A stretch of 27,515 nucleotides of DNA from Sediminibacterium sp. (GTDB taxonomy: Bacteria > Bacteroidota > Bacteroidia > Chitinophagales > Chitinophagaceae), in the NCBI GenBank assembly GCA_017987615.1, contig JAGNTI010000002.1:1-27515 (forward strand), written 5' to 3'. The position numbers and the translations under genes were made by a program. The notes beneath the pieces are model-generated. The model made no database searches and had not been told where the DNA came from. It was given only the letters and a program-made list of their open reading frames with translations. The stretch's first letter is position 1. The number at the start of each line of letters is the position of its first letter. This document shows positions 18,427-26,200 of the stretch, one piece after another.

Positions 18427-19189
18427 TGGCGGAGTTGAAAGCACAGCAATGTGTATTTTATATGGCAAAGGGAACGCTGCTATTTGGTGCGATACTGGTG
18501 CTGAACACAATGAAATGTACCAAAGAATTGATGATTGTGAAAAGGCATTAAAAATAATTCACAACGGAGATTTTGAGTTGATTAGATTAAAGGCAAATGT
18601 AAAAGTAAAAGGTACGTTTGTTGATAGTTTAATTGATGCAATATTAGGTTGGAAATTTATGCCATCACAAGGCAGAAGATGGTGTACTGGAAAGTTTAAG
18701 ATAGAGCCTATTGATGATTTCTTAAAAGCACAAGGAGATTGTGAATTAATGATTGGTCTTAATGCAGATGAAGAACAAAGAACTGGTAATTGGGGCATAC
18801 AAGCCAATGTAAAGTATCTTTACCCACTACAAGAGGATGATATTACAAGGGATGAGTGTAAGGATATTTTAAATGAATATAATCTGCTGCCAAATTTCCC
18901 TATGTATATGAATAGGGGTGGGTGTTTTATGTGTATTTATAAATCTGTATCAGAATATAAGGCAATGTATCTTTTTGATAGGGAAACATTTGACAGAGTG
19001 CAGAATTTAGAAGAAACAATACAAGATAAACGTAAAGGATTTTTTACAATATCGGTCAATCAAACTTCAATGAAAGCCATAAAGCAAATGGTAGAAAATG
19101 AAATAAATGGATGGGGGTTGGAAGCAGTTAAAGACTTTTACAAACAAATTGAACAAAAACAAGCTTGTGGTGCTTTTTGCCACAGATAA
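18404..19189 (+). CDS. PAPS reductase-like PP-loop protein, 261 aa
   Basis: An adenine-nucleotide alpha-hydrolase (PP-loop) fold: SGGVEST at residues 8-14 is the ATP-binding loop, IWCDTGAEH follows, and RRWCTGKFKIEPI (about 92-104) is the PAPS-reductase-family signature. GGCFMC (about 171) and CGAFCH near the C-terminus give extra Cys pairs that may bind a metal cluster or transfer sulfur. Phage members are common and their true reaction is unclear; sulfur transfer to a nucleotide or to DNA/RNA is possible. It is not a full sulfate-assimilation set, since no partner enzyme is nearby. It sits between replication genes and the VRR-NUC gene. Confidence 0.85.
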   Translation: MKKFISFSGGVESTAMCILYGKGNAAIWCDTGAEHNEMYQRIDDCEKALKIIHNGDFELIRLKANVKVKGTFVDSLIDAILGWKFMPSQGRRWCTGKFKIEPIDDFLKAQGDCELMIGLNADEEQRTGNWGIQANVKYLYPLQEDDITRDECKDILNEYNLLPNFPMYMNRGGCFMCIYKSVSEYKAMYLFDRETFDRVQNLEETIQDKRKGFFTISVNQTSMKAIKQMVENEINGWGLEAVKDFYKQIEQKQACGAFCHR

Positions 19190-19199
19190 AAAATAAACT

Positions 19200-19598
19200 A
19201 TGGCAAAGAGAGCAAAGTCATTAATGCCTACCGAAAAGGAAATTCACGTTAATATTTGTGAGTATCTAAGGCTTCAATACCCCGAACTGCTTTTTACAAG
19301 TGATGCGGGAGGGTTAAGGGTTTCAATGGGAGTGATAATGGAGGTAAAACGAAAGTCTTGCAACTATAAAATCCCCGACCTTTTAATATTCCAACGCAAT
19401 AGCCAATATAACGGCTGTTTTATCGAAATAAAGCGAAGTAGGGATGATTTATACTTGAAGAGCGGAAAGTTAAAAAATGACCACGTTAAAACCCAAGAAG
19501 AATGCTTGATTATGCTAAGAGAGCAAGGCTACTACGCAGAATTTGGAGTTGGCTATAATGACACTATTCAAAAGATAGAAAGATACCTTGAAACATAG
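19200..19598 (+). CDS. VRR-NUC domain nuclease, 132 aa
   Basis: A stand-alone VRR-NUC (PD-(D/E)xK) endonuclease. Residue E14 in the first helix, PD at 59-60 (KIPDLLIF), EIK at 76-78 (GCFIEIKRS) and KTQEECLIMLREQGYYAEFG at 97-116 follow the family order, with the final GVGYNDTIQKI. Phage members can act on branched DNA such as Holliday or flap junctions. The context with helicase, annealase and SSB suits resolution of recombination or replication intermediates. Starts 10 nt after the PP-loop gene. Confidence 0.9.
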   Translation: MAKRAKSLMPTEKEIHVNICEYLRLQYPELLFTSDAGGLRVSMGVIMEVKRKSCNYKIPDLLIFQRNSQYNGCFIEIKRSRDDLYLKSGKLKNDHVKTQEECLIMLREQGYYAEFGVGYNDTIQKIERYLET

Positions 19599-19641
19599 TA
19601 AACACACATCACCTTATTTACTTAAAAAAAACTAAAAAATT

Positions 19642-20037
19642 ATGATAAGCCCCTACGTTTTTGTTGGATTAACAGATTATCTTATTAACCCCAACGACAA
19701 TCAAAAAGAAGTTTTAATTAAACAATGTGTCGCCAAGCATTTTAACATAAAAGTTGAAGATTTATACAACAGAAGCAGAAGAACAGAAGTTTTAATTCCT
19801 CGCCAATTGGCAATGTACTTTATAAGAACAAAAACAAGGCAAGGACTAAAAGCAATAGCAGATACGTTTATTGGGTTTGACCATACAACGGTAATGAACT
19901 CGGTAAAACAAATACAAAATGCTATTGACACAAAAGACGAAAGAGTCTATTCCGACTACTTAACCATTAAAAATAAACTAAACAACGTATTACTCGTAGG
20001 TTATGAGCAAGGCAGAGCAAGTTTTAGCTGTAATTAA
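19642..20037 (+). CDS. Stand-alone DnaA domain IV-like protein, 131 aa
   Basis: Residues about 24-90 match the C-terminal DNA-binding domain of DnaA: a helical start (CVAKHFNIKVEDLYNRSR), the basic-loop region RRTEVLIPRQLAMYF (46-60), KAIADTFIGFDHTTVMNSV (70-88) carrying the DnaA signature D-H-T-T-V. The AAA+ ATPase domain is missing, so it cannot melt an origin alone. It could mark phage origin sites, recruit host DnaA or compete with it. The leader is ACTTAAAAAAAACTAAAAAATT. Confidence 0.87.
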   Translation: MISPYVFVGLTDYLINPNDNQKEVLIKQCVAKHFNIKVEDLYNRSRRTEVLIPRQLAMYFIRTKTRQGLKAIADTFIGFDHTTVMNSVKQIQNAIDTKDERVYSDYLTIKNKLNNVLLVGYEQGRASFSCN

Positions 20038-20125
20038 AAAAATCCAAATTAGGAAAGCAATCAAGTTTTTATCTTGGTTCTATGCCTACCAAACTTTTGA
20101 ACGAACAAAAATAAACAAACTATGA
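20003..20125 (+). CDS. Small basic hypothetical protein, 40 aa
   Basis: ATG 20003 lies within the 3' end of the DnaA-like gene and the TGA overlaps the next ATG (20122-20125, ATGA). Product MSKAEQVLAVIKKIQIRKAI then KFLSWFYAYQTFERTKINKL, basic and amphipathic. It would couple translation of the two flanking genes. Support is positional only. Confidence 0.42.
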   Translation: MSKAEQVLAVIKKIQIRKAIKFLSWFYAYQTFERTKINKL

Positions 20126-20331
20126 AAAAAAATTATTTAACAGAACAGACAACCAAAACGCAAAATGGCTTCTTGTTTTCCGAAGAGCCTTACTCTAAAG
20201 AAGTTGAAATAATTACCAGCAACGACTTCTTGGATGACTTGTACAACAAAACCTTTTTTGATACAAGGATAATTGATGAATTGGAAGATTACCTTTTCCA
20301 AAACAAAATAACCATCGTTAAAATAAAATAG
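20122..20331 (+). CDS. Hypothetical protein, 69 aa
   Basis: Begins MKKNYLTEQTTKTQNGFLFS, acidic middle (NDFLDDLYNKTFFDTRIIDE), short basic end. No family is recognised. The ATG follows AAAATAAACAAACT and overlaps the stop of the small frame before it. Confidence 0.58.
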   Translation: MKKNYLTEQTTKTQNGFLFSEEPYSKEVEIITSNDFLDDLYNKTFFDTRIIDELEDYLFQNKITIVKIK

Positions 20332-20358
20332 TAAGGCTACTTAACAGCTAAATAAAAA

Positions 20359-20775
20359 ATGAAAATAAAACTAAAAATTGAAAGAGAGTTTGATGTAAAA
20401 TACTTATTAGCCGAAGTTGGTGTAAGATATTGGGAAGACGCAATCGTAAACGGAGAAAAAGACGAAAAAGGCACTTTAATCCCTTGTCGTGATGGCGAAT
20501 ATTGGATGCCGTTAATTGATATTGATAAAGGCGTTATTACCAATTGGGTTAAAGGATACACAGCAAGTATACATTATAAATGCTGTGATGATGGGTTGTA
20601 TACATTATACGACATTAATAAAAGAGATATTACGTTTATTGAAGGCTATGTCCCTAAAATTATGTGTCCCAAAGAAAATGGATATGGCGATTATGTTATT
20701 ATGGATATTGATTGTAACGGCAAAATTGAAAATTGGAAAGCAGATTTATCGGACTTTCAATATAAAGAAGAATAA
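20359..20775 (+). CDS. Conserved phage hypothetical protein, 138 aa (YWEDAIVNG family)
   Basis: Beta-rich acidic protein with GVRYWEDAIVNGEKDEKG, LIPCRDGEYWMPLIDIDKG, VITNWVKGYTASIHYK, GYVPKIMCPKENGYGDY and NGKIENWKADLSDF. These blocks are shared by a widespread set of phage and bacterial proteins I recall, all without known function. Length is typical, so the gene looks intact. Confidence 0.78.
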   Translation: MKIKLKIEREFDVKYLLAEVGVRYWEDAIVNGEKDEKGTLIPCRDGEYWMPLIDIDKGVITNWVKGYTASIHYKCCDDGLYTLYDINKRDITFIEGYVPKIMCPKENGYGDYVIMDIDCNGKIENWKADLSDFQYKEE

Positions 20776-20836
20776 ACTAAAGCCCCAAAACAATTTTTAA
20801 CCACAAAAGGTAAGGATGCCTTAAATCCACAAAATT

Positions 20837-21259
20837 ATGAATAAAGTTGAATTTGCAGAACTAATTAATGGTTGCGAGTACCGAAACGAACTTACAAAAG
20901 AACAAGAACAATTAGCTAAAGAAAGCGGGCTAGTAGTTGTTTTTGGCGCATCGGATGATTTAATGGAGTTTCGTGGGGCTATCTATGAAGAAATTGGGGC
21001 TTGGGATGGAGGAAAAGCATTAATTGTAAAAAAGAAGGGCGGCAAAATTGATGTTTTAAGTGAAAGCGATTATGAAGAATTAGACTTGAAAATAAATTTT
21101 GTAGAAGTCATTGCCGAGTGGTGTCCAAAAGAGCTGCCTAATACTTCTTGGCTAATGAAAACAGATTTGCCACACGCTACATTTGATGTAATGGAGGATG
21201 GTGAGTTGTATTGTCGAGGAATAGTTATTGAGCAGTACGAAATCGAAAGCCATATGTAA
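20837..21259 (+). CDS. Conserved phage hypothetical protein, 140 aa (EFRGAIYEEIGAWDGG family)
   Basis: Contains MEFRGAIYEEIGAWDGG, VIAEWCPKELP, SWLMKTDLPHATFDVMEDGE and LYCRGIVIEQ, blocks of a conserved phage family of unknown function as I recall. Intact length. Last gene of the long plus-strand run, followed 4 bp later by a strong terminator. Confidence 0.8.
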   Translation: MNKVEFAELINGCEYRNELTKEQEQLAKESGLVVVFGASDDLMEFRGAIYEEIGAWDGGKALIVKKKGGKIDVLSESDYEELDLKINFVEVIAEWCPKELPNTSWLMKTDLPHATFDVMEDGELYCRGIVIEQYEIESHM

Positions 21260-21263
21260 ACCA

Positions 21264-21299
21264 AAAGCCCAACCATTAATTTGATTGGGCTTTATTTTT
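21264..21299 (+). terminator. Terminator of the long plus-strand operon
   Basis: Perfect 9-bp stem AAAGCCCAA (21264-21272) / TTGGGCTTT (21285-21293), then ATTTTTG. It separates the plus-strand operon from the converging lysis cassette. Confidence 0.9.
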
Positions 21300-21305
21300 G
21301 TAAAG

Positions 21306-21342
21306 AAGCGTTCAGTGTGCATTGTTAAGAGGCATAACGCTT
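21306..21342 (-). terminator. Possible terminator of the lysis operon
   Basis: AAGCGTT / AACGCTT 7-bp stem directly after the endolysin stop; on the minus strand it is followed by CTTTAC, a weak T-run. The stronger hairpin at 21264-21293 lies just beyond and may finish the job. Confidence 0.4.
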
Positions 21343-21345
21343 GTA

Positions 21346-21864
21346 TTAAATGTTGACGTAAGTAGTGCCTTTAATGAAGTCTTTTTTATTGACCTTATCG
21401 AGCAATTGACTTACACTATAACCGAATGATTTTTCAAAATGTGGACTATCACGAATCGAGCGAAAGTCCCCGCCCCAAACATAGCCGTACTTTTTAAAGA
21501 TTGCCACTACTTCCATCCAATCGCTTACCTTATCACCATCAAAATCTGTTTTATCATCCCACGAGGCAGTTTTCCCATCAAGAATTAACACAACATCTAC
21601 GGCGAGCCCAAAATTATGGTAAGATGAACCGCCTTTAGCATTGGTAACTATCTTTTTTGTCTTATCGGTTCTGCCTTGTGCATATAAAGCGTTCTGCTCT
21701 GAAATAGTCCTAAGACCTTGACTGATTCTAACAGATGCTCTGCCAGTTAGTGCAATGTTCGCTTCTCGTACAATAGAAGCTACTTCTTCTCTAATTTTAG
21801 GGTGCAAAAGAGCAATCCTATCTTGTGAAGGCTTATCTATTAATATCTCGTTGCTTTTGGTCAT
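21346..21864 (-). CDS. M15-family peptidase endolysin, 172 aa
   Basis: Probable phage lysin cutting the peptide stems of peptidoglycan (L-Ala-D-Glu or D,D-type, not distinguishable here). Motifs: RISQGLRTISEQNALYAQGR (about 46-65), SSYHNFGLAVDVV (80-92) with zinc ligands H83 and D90, YGYVWGGDFRSIRDSPHFE (126-144) with ligand H142. No signal peptide, so a holin is required, and two candidates lie upstream. Length is that of a single-domain enzyme without cell-wall-binding repeats. Its ATG overlaps the TGA of the spanin-like gene. Confidence 0.92.
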   Translation of the reverse strand: MTKSNEILIDKPSQDRIALLHPKIREEVASIVREANIALTGRASVRISQGLRTISEQNALYAQGRTDKTKKIVTNAKGGSSYHNFGLAVDVVLILDGKTASWDDKTDFDGDKVSDWMEVVAIFKKYGYVWGGDFRSIRDSPHFEKSFGYSVSQLLDKVNKKDFIKGTTYVNI

Positions 21865-22415
21865 AGTTTATTCAGAATCTTTGGCATTACAACTTTCACT
21901 CCTATCACAGAAGCAATTATAACAATTATCCAAATCAATATCCATTTGTAAACTTGCTTCGCTGACTTTTCCTTCGCTAAATTGACGTTGTTTTTGTTCA
22001 ACTCATTAGCAATCTCCAACTCACGCAGATTACAAGCATCTAATTGGTTTTGAAGAATACCAATCCTTCTGCTATCTTCCACCCTGACTTCCCTTGTAGT
22101 TACTTTATTTACTACCTTATTGACAAATTTTGTAATGAAAGCTGTATCGTTTATCACCAAAGTATCGTAATGAACAAAGGTATCTACAATCGTTTCTACT
22201 TTTACAAATGTACTATCACTCTCCTTAAATGGAAAGTAAGCTAAGGATTGGCGCATTGCCTCATTAGAGCATAAATTTACCGACTTATTGAAGTGTTTGG
22301 CACTTTTCCTTTGCTCACGCTTAGAGCAGCCGTAATTCGCCTTAGAACAGCTTAAAGTAACAAAGCTAAGGCTAAGCGCAGCTAAAACTAAAAACCAATT
22401 AATAATAGCTTTCAT
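21861..22415 (-). CDS. Unimolecular-spanin-like lipoprotein, 184 aa
   Basis: Probably fuses inner and outer membranes in the last step of lysis. The start is taken at the ATG at 22415, which gives a clean lipoprotein signal MKAIINWFLVLAALSLSF followed by VTLSC, with Cys23 as the likely lipid-bearing residue; a longer frame from 22475 buries it. The periplasmic part is predicted helical/coiled (about 100-150). The C-terminus is one transmembrane helix (WILIWIIVIIASVIGVKVV) with a short basic tail. A lipid anchor at one end and a membrane span at the other is the u-spanin plan (phage T1 gp11 type). It lies between the holins and the endolysin. Confidence 0.75.
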   Translation of the reverse strand: MKAIINWFLVLAALSLSFVTLSCSKANYGCSKREQRKSAKHFNKSVNLCSNEAMRQSLAYFPFKESDSTFVKVETIVDTFVHYDTLVINDTAFITKFVNKVVNKVTTREVRVEDSRRIGILQNQLDACNLRELEIANELNKNNVNLAKEKSAKQVYKWILIWIIVIIASVIGVKVVMPKILNKL

Positions 22416-22665
22416 TTTTTGGTAGTTTAGATTTTTTTCTACGAATAGGTTTGATTTTTGATTTTTGCTGTCCACGCAATACGATGTTCAAGAAGCCAGT
22501 AATTAGCCCAATAATGGTATAATACTTTACTGGTTCATTAACTCCAATCGCAGTTAAGACATTAACATCAATCAAAGACATCATTTCAGGCATCGCGCCT
22601 AAGGTTAAGGCAATAACATTCAACCAAATGGTCTTGCTTTGCATCCAACTTTTTTGTGTTTCCAT
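22399..22665 (-). CDS. Holin-like membrane protein, 88 aa
   Basis: Two hydrophobic spans (about residues 11-31, WLNVIALTLGAMPEMMSLI region, and about 47-65, YYTIIGLITGFLNIVLRG) and a very basic C-terminal tail (KSKIKPIRRKKSKLPK). This fits a class II holin. The start overlaps the stop of the preceding small membrane gene (TAATG), and the end overlaps the spanin-like gene by 17 bp. Holin function is inferred from topology and its place beside an endolysin. Confidence 0.7.
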   Translation of the reverse strand: METQKSWMQSKTIWLNVIALTLGAMPEMMSLIDVNVLTAIGVNEPVKYYTIIGLITGFLNIVLRGQQKSKIKPIRRKKSKLPKNESYY

Positions 22666-22877
22666 TACTTTACTTTTTTTGCAGCCTTCTTATTCTTGAT
22701 ATTGTTTGACAAGATATAGGCTTGGTTAATAATATACAACGAACCACCAATAATGGTTAGTGTTGCAGCTACGTTACTCATAGTAATCTTTGAATACCAT
22801 CCAGTTGCAGCTATTAGCAACAACATTGCGCCATCAAACTTTGCGTTTCCAGTTCCTTGTGGTGATGCGTTTTCCAT
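22665..22877 (-). CDS. Small two-span membrane protein, holin or antiholin candidate, 70 aa
   Basis: Gly/Ala-rich protein with two likely spans (AMLLLIAATGW and NVAATLTIIGGSLYIINQAY) and a Lys-rich tail. Directly precedes the other holin-like gene with a stop/start overlap. Either could be the pore former and the other the regulator. No family is certain. Confidence 0.65.
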   Translation of the reverse strand: MENASPQGTGNAKFDGAMLLLIAATGWYSKITMSNVAATLTIIGGSLYIINQAYILSNNIKNKKAAKKVK

Positions 22878-22885
22878 TGTTACGT

Positions 22886-23230
22886 TTATTTGATTGCTAA
22901 GCCAAGTTTATCGGCAACGAAAGAAAAAGGGTATACATTGTTGCCATTCCAAGCAGCATAATCTTCTGCAACGCAAGTTACATCTCCCATTTGCAAAGGA
23001 ACAACACCTGAACCAAATAGCACCCAATGGAAAGTAGCGTTACTTTTCAAGTCATCAGAAGTGATAGATACGTTTAGGTAACGAGCCATTGCTGTATCAT
23101 TCCAATTTACTTTAAAAGGCTTTACCAATACCGCAACTGGGTAAGGTTTTGCTACGTTTGTATCAATAGTTTGTGCTTTAGAAGCAGTAAATGCGCCAAT
23201 CATTAAGGCAGATAAGAATAGTTTTTTCAT
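22886..23230 (-). CDS. Exported small hypothetical protein, 114 aa
   Basis: A typical Bacteroidota signal peptide MKKLFLSALMIGAFTASKA with cleavage before QT at about residue 19/20. The mature ~95 residues are beta-rich (PVAVLVKPFKVNWNDTAMAR, then VLFGSGVVPLQMGDVTCVAE). I recall similar small proteins after fibre genes in Bacteroidota phages, function unknown. Lies 8 bp before the holin-like gene and 24 bp after the fibre gene, so it is cotranscribed with both. Confidence 0.7.
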   Translation of the reverse strand: MKKLFLSALMIGAFTASKAQTIDTNVAKPYPVAVLVKPFKVNWNDTAMARYLNVSITSDDLKSNATFHWVLFGSGVVPLQMGDVTCVAEDYAAWNGNNVYPFSFVADKLGLAIK

Positions 23231-23254
23231 TGATTATTTATTTGAAGTTAAAAA

Positions 23255-26200
23255 TTACATTGGTATTGCAGTTACTCTTTGCCAAGCTGTGCCATTATAA
23301 AAGCAAATTAAAGCTAAAGTAGTGTTATATACTGTAAGCCCAGCAGCTGGAGTTGCAATAGCATTGATTTGAGTAGTTGTCATTCTTGGTAGCAATAAAC
23401 CTTTTGTAGTTGAAGTAAGGTCTAATAAAGCAGAAGCGTTTGGAGTGTTTACCCCAACAGATAGACTACCAGCAGCAGTTGTGCCAGTACCGCTACAATC
23501 AACGCCCCAAAGCACATTTCCTAAGTTAAGTTGATTTGATGCTGTTGCTGTGGGTACGTTTCCTTGATAGCCTACAACTAAATTTTTTGAGCCAGTAGTG
23601 CCAGTAGTTGATTCATAACCAACTGAAATGTTGTTAGAACCAGTTGTTGTTAGCCCACCCGAACTTGGGCCTAAAAATGTGTTATTGTTTCCAGTTGTTA
23701 AATTATATCCAGCAAACCAACCATAACCAGCGTTTCTTGTGGCTGTTGTAGTAGAAAACATAGATTTTTCACCAATTGCAACGTTTTCATTACCAGTATG
23801 CCCAGCACCGTTTTCACCTAAAGTTCCGCGACCTATTGCAATATTACTTGCTGAACTACTTAATTTTGTTCCAGCATTATAACCTATTGCAATATTAAAA
23901 TTCCCAGTTGTCCCACCCGATAAAGCACCATGCCCAATAGCAGTAGCATAACCACCAGTAGAAGTAAGTGGTAATGAATTTACACCATAAGAAGTATTGA
24001 ACAAAGGAGCATTTAACCAACCAGCAGTAGCATTGTTTCTTCTAAAAACCAAATCCACGTTATCAGTTGTTCCAATAAAATCTGTACCAGCAGTTGTTCC
24101 AGAATTACCTCTTTTATTCCATCCGCCAGTCCATACAGAACCATTATAGAATTGTGGTGTTAAAAGTGTAGAATTATAAATCTGAAGTCCAGTACGAGGA
24201 GTGGCAATAGCATTTTGTTGAGTAGTTGTCATTGATGGCAACCCTAAACCTTGTGTTGTAGAAGTTAAGTCTAAAATAGCGGATGCGTTAGGTGCATTTG
24301 TACCAATACCAAGTCTTCCAGCAGCAGTTGTTGTTGTTCCACTACAATCAAGACCCCACAAAACATTCCCGATGTTAAGTTGGTTTGAGCCAGTATTAGA
24401 TTGTAATTGAGCATTGTAGCCAATTGTAAGGTTTTTAGCACCACTTGTTACAGATTGTGCTGCCGATGCGCCAATTGAAATGTTATTATTACCTAAAGTA
24501 TTATTTCTTCCAGCAGCATGACCAACAGAAACATTATATGAGCCAGTTAAATTTTCGTTTCCAGCTTGTGAGCCTATTGCTGTATTGGAAGAACCAGTTG
24601 TTAGCTTAGAGCCACTTGCATAACCAAAATTTGAATTTTCTGCGCCAGTTGCTGATGGTGTGATAGTAAATAAACCAAAGCCAGTATTATTAGAGCCTAT
24701 TAGACCACTAAAAGTATTGTTTCTTTTAAAAGCAACATCCACATTATCAGAAGTACCAATATAATTAGTAGAAACACTTGTACCCGAATTCCCAGTTAGT
24801 TTCCAATCGTTACCAGCAGCAGTTATTCTATTACTTAATGAAGCAGTATCCACTTTACGAAGGTACCCGCCTAACATTGTAGAAGTGTCGCTATACTTTA
24901 CCCTTGCATCTATTCGAGTAGATAAAGAAGCGGTATCTGCACTATTTAATTTTGTGTCAATTCTTGTGCTTAGTGATGCAGTATCAACTTTCGTTAAATA
25001 AGGAGCAAGCATTGCAGAAGTATCAGCATATTTTACAACGGTTGCATTGTTAGCGGGAGTGTATCCCAATACCGTAGAGATTGACTTATTCTCCCAAAGT
25101 TTAGCTGCACTATCGTAAAACAAGCCTTCATTATTTGCTGCGCTTACTATTCTTACATTGTGCAATTCATCTAACTCATATCCATTATCAACCTTTACAA
25201 AGATTTTACCATTAATTGCGTGAGCATACACTACATAACCAATTATAACGGTGTGAGTTGGTGCAATAGGCTTTACATTGGTAATTTGTCCCGCAGTTGT
25301 GCCACTTAAAAATAGCAAATCTCCATCATTCCACGTTTCCCCTTGTAGGCTACCAGTTGTGTTTATGTTTCTAACTAAACCATTTGTAGTGATAAAGCCT
25401 TCTTGGTTTAAATCAATATTTTCAGTAACTAAACCTATTGTTGCAGCAGAACTTGAATCAGCCATAGCCAAAGCATTTCCAACCTTTAATCTTTGCCCTT
25501 GCGCCCCACTTACATAGACAGCGTGGTATTGACTTTCAAGAAGGTTTGCACCAGTTTTATTTACAACTCTTACAACTTCTTCTTGCCCTATTTGTAAACT
25601 TACGTTACCACCCTTTAAACCTAAATCTGCTGTTCCATCAGAATCATTCCATCTTAGCACTCCAACTCCAGCAGTTTGTGTAGGTGTTTGGTCTAAAGTT
25701 ACTTGCCCAACGGTTGCTTGAAACTCTCCTAAGTTTACATTAGAAGTTGCACCAGTATAAGGAACATAAGTAGTTGCAGCAGCAGCAGAACTCAAGTAAG
25801 AACTTAGCATTGAAGCTGTGTCTGTATATTTAACTCGTGCATCAATCCTTGTACTTAAACTCGCTGTGTCTGCGCTGTTTAGCTTGGCGTTAATTGATGT
25901 TCTTAAATTAGTTTTTGCAGTATCTACTCTATAATTAGTTGCAAATATTGTGCTATCTGTTGGTATGGTAGTTGATGCAAATGTTACATTGGGATATGTT
26001 CCACTAATAGTCATATTTGAACCAGCAATCGGTCTTATACGCATATTTGCAGTGTCAGTAATATTTAGCTTTAAAGCAACTTGCGCATCGGTAGCATAGG
26101 GTGCTAACATAGCTGCTGTGTCCGTATATTTTACCCTTTCATTAATACGATTGCTAAGGCTTGTTGTGTCTATTCCCGAAGGTATCAATGCTCTCAAAGC

